A stretch of 43,077 nucleotides of DNA from Kiritimatiellia bacterium (GTDB taxonomy: Bacteria > Verrucomicrobiota > Kiritimatiellia > JAAZAB01), in assembly GCA_028715905.1 (NCBI GenBank), contig JAQUQV010000017.1, positions 1 through 43,077 of the forward strand. The letters are read 5' to 3'. Positions 7,753-16,348 of this stretch are shown piece after piece. How positions within the stretch are numbered: the first letter of the stretch is position 1; every line of letters starts with the position of its first letter. Both the position numbers and the translations under genes were made by a program. The notes beneath the pieces were generated by a model that was given only the letters and a program-made list of their open reading frames with translations, ran no database searches and had not been told where the DNA came from.

Positions 7753-8751
7753 ATGCCGGCTCCGAAAGGAAGTATTAAAATTCTGGAAGAAGACAAAGGC
7801 GTTGGCCATTTCCTTCGTTATCTGAAAGGCGAGCGCAACGCCTCGGCGCATACTATTGCCAATTATCTTTTTGATATCCGGCAGTTTGCGTTTCTGACCT
7901 GGGGCGGCGGCGCCCGGCCCCCTTATTCCTGGCCTGCAATTGATAAATTCGCGGCGCGCAAGTTTGTGGTCCAGCTTCAGAAAATGTCGGCCGGCGCCGC
8001 GACCATCGGGAGGAAAATATCCAGTCTCCGCTCTTTTTTTAAATTTTTAAGCCGGGAAGGATACGTCAAACAAAACCCTTTCGCCGGTCTTTTGTCGCCA
8101 AAGCGCAGAAAGGGCCTGCCGCGCGTTTTGACCATAGGCGAAGTCGGCCGGCTGCTGGATGCGCCCGGGGGGGACGATGTTTCCCGGCAGGAAGAGAAGA
8201 AAGGGGGAGACCGCCGTCGGCGGGCCTGGCTTGAATATGCCGTCTTGCGGGACAAGGCCGTGCTAGAGGTTTTATACAGCACGGGCATGCGCCTTGCCGA
8301 GCTGGCCGGCCTGGAAGAAAAGAACATTGACCTGCTGGCGGGAGTGATCAAGGTGCGCGGCAAGGGTAATAAGGAGCGGTTTTGCCCGATGGGCCGGCCG
8401 GCGGCCGCCGCGTTGTCGGCCGCGCTGCGCAAAAGGGGCGATATCGTTTCTTTTCTCCGTGTAAAAAAAGGAGCGTTGCCCTTGTTTATCGGCCACAGCG
8501 GCGGAAAACTTACGCCGCGTTCCATGGAACGGATGATGAAACGCTATCTGATCCAAGCCGGCCTCAACCCTGATATTTCTCCCCATGCCCTGCGCCATTC
8601 CTTTGCCACGCACCTGCTGGATGCCGGCGCCGACTTGCGCAGCGTGCAGGAATTGCTCGGACACTCCAGTCTCTCCACGACCCAGATTTATACCCATGTC
8701 AGCGTTGAACGCCTGAAAAAAGTATACGGCGAGGCGCATCCCAGGGCCTGA
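7753..8751 (+). CDS. xerC: Tyrosine recombinase XerC/XerD type
   Basis: The 332-residue protein has a SAM-like N-terminal core-binding domain (about 15-110) and a catalytic domain with Arg180 (TGMRLAEL), Lys204 (RGKGNKER), His278-x2-Arg281 (HALRHSFATH), His304 (LGHSS) and nucleophile Tyr313 (QIYTHV), so all residues needed are present. These enzymes resolve chromosome dimers at dif. Location after dprA is a common order for xerC/xerD. A 20-residue charged insert (about 140-158) is slightly unusual. Assignment to XerC rather than XerD is by context only. Confidence 0.88.
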   Translation: MPAPKGSIKILEEDKGVGHFLRYLKGERNASAHTIANYLFDIRQFAFLTWGGGARPPYSWPAIDKFAARKFVVQLQKMSAGAATIGRKISSLRSFFKFLSREGYVKQNPFAGLLSPKRRKGLPRVLTIGEVGRLLDAPGGDDVSRQEEKKGGDRRRRAWLEYAVLRDKAVLEVLYSTGMRLAELAGLEEKNIDLLAGVIKVRGKGNKERFCPMGRPAAAALSAALRKRGDIVSFLRVKKGALPLFIGHSGGKLTPRSMERMMKRYLIQAGLNPDISPHALRHSFATHLLDAGADLRSVQELLGHSSLSTTQIYTHVSVERLKKVYGEAHPRA

Positions 8752-8780
8752 GGGGGGCGAAAGAAAGAAGACAAAGAGAA

Positions 8781-10172
8781 ATGGAACGGATAATCTGGAC
8801 TTGTTATAATTTTCTTTTCGCAATCGGATATTTTCTGATCCTGCCGCGCTTTTTGTGGCGCATGTGGCGCCGCGGAGGCTATTTGCCCGCCTTTGGCCAG
8901 CGGTTCGGCATTTACGATGAATCCGTCCGGCAAAAACTTTCCTCGCCGCCGGCGCGTGTCTGGATCCATGCCGTAAGCGTGGGCGAGATTCAGGTGGCGC
9001 TGCGGTTCATGACGGAACTGCGGGCGGAAAAACCGGCCGTCAGATTCATCCTGACAACGACGACTTCCACCGCCCATGCGCTCGCCGGGAAAATGATGAG
9101 CCGGGGCGACCTCCTGCTCTATTTCCCGATTGACTTCCCCCTCGTGATCGGCCGCGTTTTACGAAGACTGAACCCGGCGGGACTGGTTCTCGTGGAGAGC
9201 GAGTTATGGCCGAACCTGGTCCGCCAGGCCGCCTCCCGGCGGATACCGGTCATGCTTTTGAACGGCAGGATTTCAAACCGTTCCTTCCGCGGTTACCGGT
9301 TTTTACGTCCGCTGGTGCGGAGAATTCTGGCGCATTTCACCATTCTCTGCGCGCAGAGTAAAACGGATGCCGGCCGATTGATTGAGCTGGGAGCCGACCC
9401 GGAGCGCGTGCGGGTAACCGGTTCGGCGAAATATGATATCGCCGGCGTTCCCTGTCCGGCCGGCGCTCAATTCGCCGGAAATCTTCGTGCGCTCGGATTT
9501 GGAGAGGACAAACTTCTGTTTGTCGGCGGTTCCACCTGGCCGGGCGAGGAAGCCGCCCTCCTGGAAATTTTTATCAAATTGCGCGGCCGGCATCCCGGCT
9601 TGCGCCTCGTTCTGGTCCCCCGCCATGCCGAGCGCCGGAAAGAGGTTATGGCGGAAATCGCGGCCAGCGGCCTCGCGTGCAGGCTGTGGAGCGAAGCTTC
9701 CCGCGTTATTCCCCGCAATTTTTCAGCGGATGAGAACCGGGTCCGCGTTGCGGGAAACAGTCCGTTCAATGATGTTCTCCTCGTGGATACCACCGGCGAA
9801 CTGCGGGCCTTTTATGCGGCCGCCGCCGTTGTCTTTATCGGCAAAAGCCTGGCCGCCAGGGGCGGACAGAATCCCATTGAAGCGGCGGCGTGTTCCAAAC
9901 CGGTTGTGGCCGGCCCGCATATGGAAAACTTTGACGCGGTCGTGGCCGATTTTCTTGAGGCCGGGGCGATTGTGCGGGTCGGCGGCGCCGGAGAACTGGA
10001 GCAGGTCGTCGGCCGTTTGCTGGGCGATGCCGGGGAACGCCGGCTTATCGGCGAGCGCGCCCGGCGGGTTGTGCTTGAAAAATCCGGGGCGCTCCGCGCC
10101 AGCACAAAATTTTTTCTGGACAGCCTTTCCGCCGATTCGCGTCCCGCCGCTTCTTGTGCGTTCCGGATTTAG
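8781..10172 (+). CDS. waaA: 3-deoxy-D-manno-octulosonic acid (Kdo) transferase
   Basis: 463 residues, a bit longer than E. coli WaaA (425). A hydrophobic N-terminal anchor (about 8-22) precedes the GT30 N-terminal domain with HAVSVGE at 63-69, whose Glu is the catalytic base. ESELWPN and NGRIS follow, and a GT-B C-terminal domain carries a sugar-nucleotide region with GGQNPIEAAACSKPVV. It transfers Kdo from CMP-Kdo to lipid A precursor at the inner membrane, so the organism makes LPS. The start ATG has only a weak AGAG ribosome site. Confidence 0.92.
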   Translation: MERIIWTCYNFLFAIGYFLILPRFLWRMWRRGGYLPAFGQRFGIYDESVRQKLSSPPARVWIHAVSVGEIQVALRFMTELRAEKPAVRFILTTTTSTAHALAGKMMSRGDLLLYFPIDFPLVIGRVLRRLNPAGLVLVESELWPNLVRQAASRRIPVMLLNGRISNRSFRGYRFLRPLVRRILAHFTILCAQSKTDAGRLIELGADPERVRVTGSAKYDIAGVPCPAGAQFAGNLRALGFGEDKLLFVGGSTWPGEEAALLEIFIKLRGRHPGLRLVLVPRHAERRKEVMAEIAASGLACRLWSEASRVIPRNFSADENRVRVAGNSPFNDVLLVDTTGELRAFYAAAAVVFIGKSLAARGGQNPIEAAACSKPVVAGPHMENFDAVVADFLEAGAIVRVGGAGELEQVVGRLLGDAGERRLIGERARRVVLEKSGALRASTKFFLDSLSADSRPAASCAFRI

Positions 10173-10312
10173 CCCGGCAATCCGGCCGCGGTTCTTCGTC
10201 CGGCCCACCGTTTTTTTAAATTTAAAGCGAAGATTACTCCTCGCCGGATAATTCCGGGAGTTTAAATCCGAATTTCAGCGGCGAAAAAAAATGAAAAAAA
10301 GCAAAAAAATCG

Positions 10313-10340
10313 TTGACATGTTTTCTTTCAGAGATAGATT
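10313..10340 (+). promoter_or_regulatory. Predicted sigma70-type promoter of the ATP-grasp/KamA operon
   Basis: A perfect TTGACA (10313-10318), 16 bases, and TAGATT (10335-10340) lie 42 bases before the TTG start at 10383. The gap 10173-10382 is A-rich just upstream (poly-A tracts at 10283-10308), which could act as an UP-like element. Nothing else is recognised in that gap. Confidence 0.6.
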
Positions 10341-10382
10341 TAATTTCAGCAGGGTTCTAAGTTAATCGTTCAGACAAAAGAA

Positions 10383-11447
10383 TTGAGCGAATCGTTGCAA
10401 GTAGCCCTAGTCTATAGCTCGAAAAAAAAAGCGCGGAAGGTGTTGGGCGGCGCCGGCCCGGACGGAGGGGACGCGCGGGCCGACCGTCCTTCCGATCTGC
10501 TGGTTGAGTATGACGGCGATAAAACCATTGCGGCCGTGGCCGGGGCCCTGGCGCGCCGTTTCCGCGTGACGCTTGTTGAGGCTGATGACCGGGCTTATTC
10601 CCGGTTGAAAAGAAACCGGCCCGACCTGGTGTTTAATATTTCCGAAGGTTTCCACGGTCCTAACCGCGAGGCGCATATTCCAATTATCTGCGAAATGCTG
10701 GGGCTGGCTTACACCGGCTCGGACGGATTAACGCTGGGTATTTGTCTGGACAAGGCCCGCGCGAAGGAAATCCTTGCTTTTAATGGCATTCCCACGCCGG
10801 CTTTTGCTGTTTGCGCGGACCCGCGCCGGTTGCATCACGGCAATCGGCTGCCCGTGCCGGCCATTGTCAAGCCGCTCAGGGAAGGATCCTCCAAGGGCAT
10901 CCGGAACGACAGCGTGGTTTTAAAGCGGAGCGATCTGCGCTCGCGCGTAAACGCGGTGATCATGCAATACCATCAGCCGGCCCTCGTGGAAGAGTTTCTG
11001 CCGGGCCGTGAGTTTACGGCCGGTGTTTTCGGCAATGCTCCCGATTTTGAAATCCTGCCCCTGATAGAGATCAACCACAAGTCCCTTCCCCCCCATGCCA
11101 ATCCGATCTATTCGTACGAAGCCAAGTGGGTGTGGGATTTGCCCGAAAGGCCGCTTGACATACTCGTCTGCCCCGCCCGGGTGCCGCCGCGTCTGCGCGC
11201 CCAGATTCATGCAATAGTAAAGCGGGCGCTGACGGTTCTGGGCGTGAGGGACTGGTGCCGCGTTGATTTGCGCCTGGACTCCGCCGGCCATCCGAAAATC
11301 ATTGAGTTGAATCCCCTGCCGGGGATCGCGCCGGACCCGCGCGATAATTCCGCTCTGCCCGCGGCCGCCCGCGCGGCCGGTTACAGTTACCATGAGCTTA
11401 TATTAAGGGTGGCGCAGGCCGCCATACAGCGACAGGATATCAGGTGA
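10383..11447 (+). CDS. ATP-grasp ligase, D-alanine-D-alanine ligase-like (paralog A)
   Basis: 354 residues from a TTG start without a clear Shine-Dalgarno; a second TTG four codons on is possible. It has the Ddl-like N-terminal fold (LVFNISEGFHGPNREA, then GLAYTGSDGLTLGICLDKARAK), an ATP-grasp glycine loop IVKPLREGSSKGI, a YHQPALVEEFLPGREF segment and the metal-binding IIELNPLPG near the C-terminus. This argues for an active carboxylate-amine ligase. It is not ordinary Ddl: no mur/fts genes are near, and it is paired with a paralog, a GNAT and KamA. The substrate is unknown; a beta-amino acid is inferred. Confidence 0.85.
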   Translation: MSESLQVALVYSSKKKARKVLGGAGPDGGDARADRPSDLLVEYDGDKTIAAVAGALARRFRVTLVEADDRAYSRLKRNRPDLVFNISEGFHGPNREAHIPIICEMLGLAYTGSDGLTLGICLDKARAKEILAFNGIPTPAFAVCADPRRLHHGNRLPVPAIVKPLREGSSKGIRNDSVVLKRSDLRSRVNAVIMQYHQPALVEEFLPGREFTAGVFGNAPDFEILPLIEINHKSLPPHANPIYSYEAKWVWDLPERPLDILVCPARVPPRLRAQIHAIVKRALTVLGVRDWCRVDLRLDSAGHPKIIELNPLPGIAPDPRDNSALPAAARAAGYSYHELILRVAQAAIQRQDIR

Positions 11448-12481
11448 AACGGCGCAAGAATAAAAAAATACTGGCGGCGGTCGTTTACGACGTCTTCATG
11501 CCGCGCCGTACGGCGCCGGACGAATTGGAAGCGGCCGCCATGGAGGAGGACGCGCGCTACGTGTGTGAAACGCTGGCCGCCGCCGGGTTGGAAGCGGTCG
11601 CGGCGCCGATTGACGGCAATATTTTGGCGGCCCTCAACGCCCTTAAAAAAATCAACCCGGCGGTGATTGTCAACCTGTGCGAATCTTTCCGAAATCGCTC
11701 TTCTTGCGAAGCGCAGGTTGCCGGTTTGTTTGAAATGGCCGGCTGGCCATGTACCGGCAACAGTTCAAACGCCCTCTGGTTGTGCGAGGACAAGTTCAGG
11801 GCCAAGGCGGTTCTGCAGTCCTGCGGCTTGCCGACGCCCAAAGGCTGGCTGGTGTCCGGCGAAAAAGATATTCCCGCCAAAGCAGATTTTCCGTTGATCG
11901 TGAAACCCAACTTTGAAGACGGCGGCATCGGCATCTATGCCGACTCGGTGGCTTATGATTGCCGGGCGCTGGCAAAACGGGTGAAACGCGTGATTTGCAA
12001 GTACCATCAGCCGGCGCTTATAGAGGAATTCATCAAAGGCCGGGAATTCAACGTGGCCTTAATTGAAATTCCGGGGAGCCGGCGGATCAAAGTTCTGCCC
12101 CTTTCGGAAATCAGTTTCGCCGGTCTGCCGCCGGATCTGCCGCGCGTGGTGGGTTACGAGGCAAAGTGGATTCAAAAACATCCTTTTTACAAGGGCACCA
12201 CGCCGGTCTGCCCGGCGAGAAACGTTCCCCCGGAAACGGCCAAACTGCTGCGCGCGCTGGCGCTTGAAACCTGGCGGGTTATGCGGCTCAACGGCTACGC
12301 CCGGATTGATTTCCGCGTATCGGCCGGCGGCCGGCCCTATATTCTTGACGTCAATCCCAATCCGGATTATTCCGCCGACGCCGGATTGGCCCGCTCGCTC
12401 GCGGCGGCCGGCATAAGTTTGCCGGATTTCTGGCGGGGACAGGTGGTCCTGGCTATGGAAAGCGGCAAAACAAACCCATGA
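11444..12481 (+). CDS. ATP-grasp ligase, D-alanine-D-alanine ligase-like (paralog B)
   Basis: 345 residues from a GTG that overlaps the previous stop by four bases. It shares CEDKFRAKAVLQSCGLPTPKG, YHQPALIEEFIKGREF and YEAKW with paralog A, showing an old tandem duplication. The glycine loop is changed to IVKPNFEDGGIGI (paralog A has REGSSKGI), and the terminal metal motif is LDVNPNPD. It should still bind ATP, but with a different substrate pocket. Two ligases in series suggest either successive additions to one molecule or a heteromeric enzyme. Confidence 0.85.
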   Translation: MKRRKNKKILAAVVYDVFMPRRTAPDELEAAAMEEDARYVCETLAAAGLEAVAAPIDGNILAALNALKKINPAVIVNLCESFRNRSSCEAQVAGLFEMAGWPCTGNSSNALWLCEDKFRAKAVLQSCGLPTPKGWLVSGEKDIPAKADFPLIVKPNFEDGGIGIYADSVAYDCRALAKRVKRVICKYHQPALIEEFIKGREFNVALIEIPGSRRIKVLPLSEISFAGLPPDLPRVVGYEAKWIQKHPFYKGTTPVCPARNVPPETAKLLRALALETWRVMRLNGYARIDFRVSAGGRPYILDVNPNPDYSADAGLARSLAAAGISLPDFWRGQVVLAMESGKTNP

Positions 12482-12969
12482 ACATCAGGGCCATGACGGA
12501 AAACGACCGGGCGGCGGTAGCGGAAGTCATCGGTTCCGCCGGCGTCTTTAGCGCGGAAGAGCAGCGAGTGGCAATTGAAATGATTGACTCATATCTGCGC
12601 CGGGACGGGGAAGACTATGATGTCGCGGTGGCGGAAGACGAAACCGGCCCGGCGGCCGGTTTTGTGTGTTACGGGCCAACCCCCCTCACGGAAGGAGTAT
12701 GGGATATGTACTGGCTGGCCGTTCATGGCGGCCGCCGGAAACAGGGATTCGGACGGGCCCTGCTGGCCTGGCTTGAAAAAACTGCGGAGGAAAAAAAGAC
12801 AAGGTTGATCGTGGTGGAAACCTCGTCCACTCCGCCCTACGCCGGCACCCGCCGTTTTTACGAACGGATGGGATACGCGGAAACGGCGCGTATCCGCGAT
12901 TTTTACCGCCCGGGCGACGACCGGATCATTTACTGCAAGTATTTGTTAAATCAGGGAGGCGTTTCCTGA
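12478..12969 (+). CDS. GNAT family N-acetyltransferase
   Basis: The 163-residue single GNAT domain has an acetyl-CoA loop region LAVHGGRRKQGFGRALLAW and a late RRFYERMGY motif. Start ATG overlaps the previous stop (ATGA). It is much shorter than AblB beta-lysine acetyltransferases as I know them (about 270 residues), so homology to AblB is not claimed, though the neighbouring KamA makes an amino-group substrate such as beta-lysine or a ligase product plausible. The C-terminus YCKYLLNQGGVS ends 28 bases before kamA. Confidence 0.85.
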   Translation: MNIRAMTENDRAAVAEVIGSAGVFSAEEQRVAIEMIDSYLRRDGEDYDVAVAEDETGPAAGFVCYGPTPLTEGVWDMYWLAVHGGRRKQGFGRALLAWLEKTAEEKKTRLIVVETSSTPPYAGTRRFYERMGYAETARIRDFYRPGDDRIIYCKYLLNQGGVS

Positions 12970-12997
12970 AAATTAAAGCACCAACCGGAGAAAGATA

Positions 12998-14131
12998 ATG
13001 CAAAATTGGCGAAAGTTAATGCGCAAAAGCCTGACGACGGCCGACGAAACGGCTGAAATTTTCGGGCTGAATCCCGAGGCGGTGAAACAGGTCGCATCCC
13101 GGTTCAGAATTCGCATCAATCCTTATTACTTGAGTCTGATCAAAGACAAGGGCGGGCCGCTTTACCGGCAGATTGTGCCCGACCCTGCCGAACTGGAAGA
13201 TAACTGCGGCATGTCGGACCCGCTCGCGGAGGAAGGCGATTCTCCCGTACCGGGCATTGTCCACCGCTATCCCGACCGGGTCCTGTTTCTCGTATCGCAC
13301 GAGTGTGCTTCTTACTGCCGCTTTTGCACGCGCAAGCGGATGGTCGGCAATCTGGCCAAAATGTATCCGCGTTTCATTGAAAACGGTTTGAAGTATATCC
13401 GCCTTCATCCGGAAATACGCGACGTGATTGTTTCCGGCGGAGACCCGCTGATGCTTTCCGATAATCGTCTGCATGCCGTTCTGAAAGAGTTGCGCGCCAT
13501 TCCCCACGTGGAAATCATCCGCATCGGCACGCGCGTCCCTTGTTTTCTGCCCCAGCGCGTCACTCCGGGGCTTGTCCGCATGCTTAAAAAACATCATCCC
13601 CTCTTCATGAACGTGCATTTTAATCACCCGGACGAGCTCACTCCCCAGGCCGGGCGCGCCCTGAACCTGCTGGCCGGCGCCGGTATTCCTCTGGGCAACC
13701 AGACGGTTCTGCTGAAGGGGGTCAATGACGATCCGGAAGTCATGAAAAAACTGATGCAGAAACTGCTGGTTTTCCGTGTCCGGCCGTATTATATCTACCA
13801 GGCCGACATGGTGGCCGGCACGGCCCATTTGCGCACCACGGTCCAGAAAGGTCTTGAAATCATTGAAGCCCTGCGCGGCTGGACATCGGGACTGGCTGTG
13901 CCGCATTTTGTCATTGACAGCCCCGGCGGCGGCGGCAAAATTCCGCTTCTGCCGTCTTACGTGGAATCCATCAGCGACAAGGAAGTCGTTCTGCGCAATT
14001 ACCGCGGCCGCCGGTTTGTTTATAAACAGGTTGCGGCTTCTCTTCCCGAGGAAAAACCGCCGCCGGCCGACGGCGGGGCTGAGGAGAAAAAATTATCCCG
14101 CCGACCTGCGGTCAACCCCGTGACCGCCTGA
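12998..14131 (+). CDS. kamA: KamA family radical SAM aminomutase, lysine 2,3-aminomutase-like
   Basis: The 377-residue protein carries the radical-SAM cluster motif at Cys103, Cys107 and Cys110 (CASYCRFC) and the PLP-lysine motif PGGGGK (Lys314). Asp270 (YIYQADMVAGTAH) and Asp307 (FVIDSPGGGGK) sit where lysine 2,3-aminomutase holds the substrate epsilon-amino group; glutamate aminomutase has Lys/Asn there. Lysine-to-beta-lysine activity is therefore the best guess. An EF-P-modifying EpmB role is possible, but no epmA or efp is in view. The last 35 residues (after about 345) are a charged, proline-rich tail. AGAAAG-type ribosome site before the ATG. Confidence 0.88.
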   Translation: MQNWRKLMRKSLTTADETAEIFGLNPEAVKQVASRFRIRINPYYLSLIKDKGGPLYRQIVPDPAELEDNCGMSDPLAEEGDSPVPGIVHRYPDRVLFLVSHECASYCRFCTRKRMVGNLAKMYPRFIENGLKYIRLHPEIRDVIVSGGDPLMLSDNRLHAVLKELRAIPHVEIIRIGTRVPCFLPQRVTPGLVRMLKKHHPLFMNVHFNHPDELTPQAGRALNLLAGAGIPLGNQTVLLKGVNDDPEVMKKLMQKLLVFRVRPYYIYQADMVAGTAHLRTTVQKGLEIIEALRGWTSGLAVPHFVIDSPGGGGKIPLLPSYVESISDKEVVLRNYRGRRFVYKQVAASLPEEKPPPADGGAEEKKLSRRPAVNPVTA

Positions 14132-14185
14132 AAAAGAAGATGATTTGTTTGGCGCCCTATCGTTATCGCAATAACACAATCATTC

Positions 14186-16348
14186 ATGAATGCCATCCGG
14201 CTCCGGCAATATTTTTTCCCCTTCTTTGCTTTTCTGGCCGGCGGCGCCTTGTTGCTCATGCTCCATACCCGCGGGCATGTGGTTGAACCTGTCTTTTTGC
14301 GCTACCTGCTGGTGTGGGCCCCCGTTGCCCTTTTTCTGGCCGCCGCGGCGCGTAAGGAATTTTCCGCGGCGGCGCCGGACTTTGCCCGGCCGGGCGCCAT
14401 CCTGCTCATCTTCATGGTTCTCTATCTCTTTTCCAGCAGTGCGGATTATCCCTGGTTTTATTTCCTTTCCTGGCTGCCGCGCAATACCTTCGGCTTCCAT
14501 CTGCTAGAATCCCAACTTGGCCGGTTCGTTCTGCTGACGGCGCTCATGGCGCCGTTCTTGATGGCGCGCGGGCGCTGGATAAAATTTGCCCTGCCGGTTA
14601 TCCTGCTTTACGCCGTTTTCTCCTCCGCCCATGCCTTCATCCGCGAGACGGGCGGCGCTTTCCTTTACCGCGACGATCATCCCTCCTTCCTTTTCCGGCT
14701 GCATGAATTTTGCGCCGCTTTTCCCAGTCCGGTCAATTACAATCCGTTCTGGAACGGCGGCCTGGTCTCAAATCATCCGGTTCTGACGGGGACGCCGGCG
14801 TTTGGCGTTTTTTTTCTGCCTTTTTACGGGTGGCTGCCGATTGAGCAGTGTTATACGCCGCTCATTGCGGTCGTTTTCATAGGCCTTGTGCCGCTGATGG
14901 CGCTTTTTTCCATGCGGCTGATCGGCGCCTCCTGGCCGGCGGCGTTCATTGCCGGCATTCTGGCGCTGGGCACGAGCCAGTTTTATTTTCTCTGGCTTTT
15001 GTTCTACGGCACGGTCGGGGCCGTTTTTTCGGCGGCCTGCCTGATGCCGGTGAGCGCGGTCCTGTTTCGCGCGCTCTTTTTAAACAAGCGTGAAAAATGG
15101 GCGGGGGTCATTCTGGTGAGCGGGGCCTGTTTCCTGCTGATGTGGCCGCCGAACGCCCTTCTGGCGGCGGTGTTACTGTTCGTTCTCCTTCTGAATTTCC
15201 GGAGGCTTTCGCGGCCGAATGTTTTTTTCCTGCTGGTTTGCGGCGCCATAATCATTTTACTCCAATGGCCGCAGATTTTTGAGATATCAAAGGAATTGCT
15301 GCAGGGATATTACGCGGGCGCGCCGGTTGTTTCTGAAAAGGTCCGCTTATCCGGGCTGTTTTTTAACGGTTACGGCAAGCTCGTTGATTATATCAGAATG
15401 GCGCATCCCCTGCTCATTTTCCTGGGGTTGGGCGGCGCCATTGCGGCGGTTGGCGTAAATTGCCGCCGTTGGTTTCTGCCCCTCATTCTATTCCTGCTTC
15501 TGCTCACAGGGTGGGGGCCGGAGCTTGCTCCGCAATTTCAGTTGTTCAGAATGATGATCCCGCTTTCTTTCGCCGCAGTCTTTCCGGCCGCGCTGGCGGC
15601 GGACGGAATCTTGCGCGCGCCCGGCGCGCGCTTCGCGCTTTTCCGCGCCGCCGTCATCGCCGTCCTGGTTGGCGGGGCGGTCAACACCGTTCTGCTGTTC
15701 GGCAATCATGCGCGGGCGCCTTATCAGACGATGTCTTCCGATGGTTACGCTTTTGCGGATTGGATCCGCGCCAACGCGCCCGAAGGGACGCGGGTTCTGT
15801 TTGCCGGGTCAACCGTGCACGGATATGACGGCGGTCATGTGGCTTTTCTGCCTTGCCTGACCGGGCGGGAAATGATGGCCTGCGACTATTATCATTTTTC
15901 GCCAACGGCCGTTGAATATGATTATCCGCCCCGGCCGTGGCGCGATAACGCGGAACTTTTCAACCGGTTCCTGGAGTTTTACAACATTTCGGTGATTACA
16001 ACCTTGCGCGACAACTGGAAAGAATACCTGCGTTCCCGTCCCGATGAGTATCGGGAGGGCCAATCGTTCGGCGAGGGGAAACCGCTCGCGTTTTTCCGCG
16101 TCGCGCGCCCGGCGCTATCGCAGTTTCTTGAAGGCGCCGGGCGGGTAAAAGCTTCGTTTAACCGGCTGGAAGTTGATTTAAACGGGACAAATGAGCGGGC
16201 CGTCATTAAATATAACTGGCAGCCCGGCCTTTTCGCCGATAAACCGGCGGAAATTTTCCCCTGTCCGGCCGGACCGGGGATCAGGCTGATCGGCATCCTG
16301 CCTCATGGCCGGACAAATATTGTCATCCGCTATAAATCATGGCCGTGA
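14186..16348 (+). CDS. Large multi-span membrane protein, GT-C/YfhO-like
   Basis: 720 residues with about 11-13 hydrophobic segments across the first 520 residues, then a soluble C-terminal part (about 530-720) predicted outside the membrane. The arrangement (VNYNPFWNGGLVSNHP in an early loop, FPAALAADGIL, later GSTVHGYDGGH) resembles YfhO/GT-C-type polyprenyl-linked glycosyltransferases. No catalytic residue can be assigned with certainty. It begins 54 bases after kamA without a clear Shine-Dalgarno and overlaps the next gene by ten bases. A role in adding sugars to envelope lipids or proteins is inferred. Confidence 0.7.
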   Translation: MNAIRLRQYFFPFFAFLAGGALLLMLHTRGHVVEPVFLRYLLVWAPVALFLAAAARKEFSAAAPDFARPGAILLIFMVLYLFSSSADYPWFYFLSWLPRNTFGFHLLESQLGRFVLLTALMAPFLMARGRWIKFALPVILLYAVFSSAHAFIRETGGAFLYRDDHPSFLFRLHEFCAAFPSPVNYNPFWNGGLVSNHPVLTGTPAFGVFFLPFYGWLPIEQCYTPLIAVVFIGLVPLMALFSMRLIGASWPAAFIAGILALGTSQFYFLWLLFYGTVGAVFSAACLMPVSAVLFRALFLNKREKWAGVILVSGACFLLMWPPNALLAAVLLFVLLLNFRRLSRPNVFFLLVCGAIIILLQWPQIFEISKELLQGYYAGAPVVSEKVRLSGLFFNGYGKLVDYIRMAHPLLIFLGLGGAIAAVGVNCRRWFLPLILFLLLLTGWGPELAPQFQLFRMMIPLSFAAVFPAALAADGILRAPGARFALFRAAVIAVLVGGAVNTVLLFGNHARAPYQTMSSDGYAFADWIRANAPEGTRVLFAGSTVHGYDGGHVAFLPCLTGREMMACDYYHFSPTAVEYDYPPRPWRDNAELFNRFLEFYNISVITTLRDNWKEYLRSRPDEYREGQSFGEGKPLAFFRVARPALSQFLEGAGRVKASFNRLEVDLNGTNERAVIKYNWQPGLFADKPAEIFPCPAGPGIRLIGILPHGRTNIVIRYKSWP

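Noticed and set aside
7753-8751. Tyrosine recombinase as integrase of a mobile element
   Set aside because: It has the length, motifs and neighbour (dprA) of a housekeeping XerC/D, and is 20 kb from the tRNA scar.
11444-12481. Second ATP-grasp gene as essential Ddl
   Set aside because: The glycine loop differs from Ddl and no cell-wall genes are adjacent.
12478-12969. GNAT as AblB beta-lysine acetyltransferase
   Set aside because: It is about 100 residues shorter than AblB proteins and shows only a general GNAT motif; kept as unspecified acetyltransferase.
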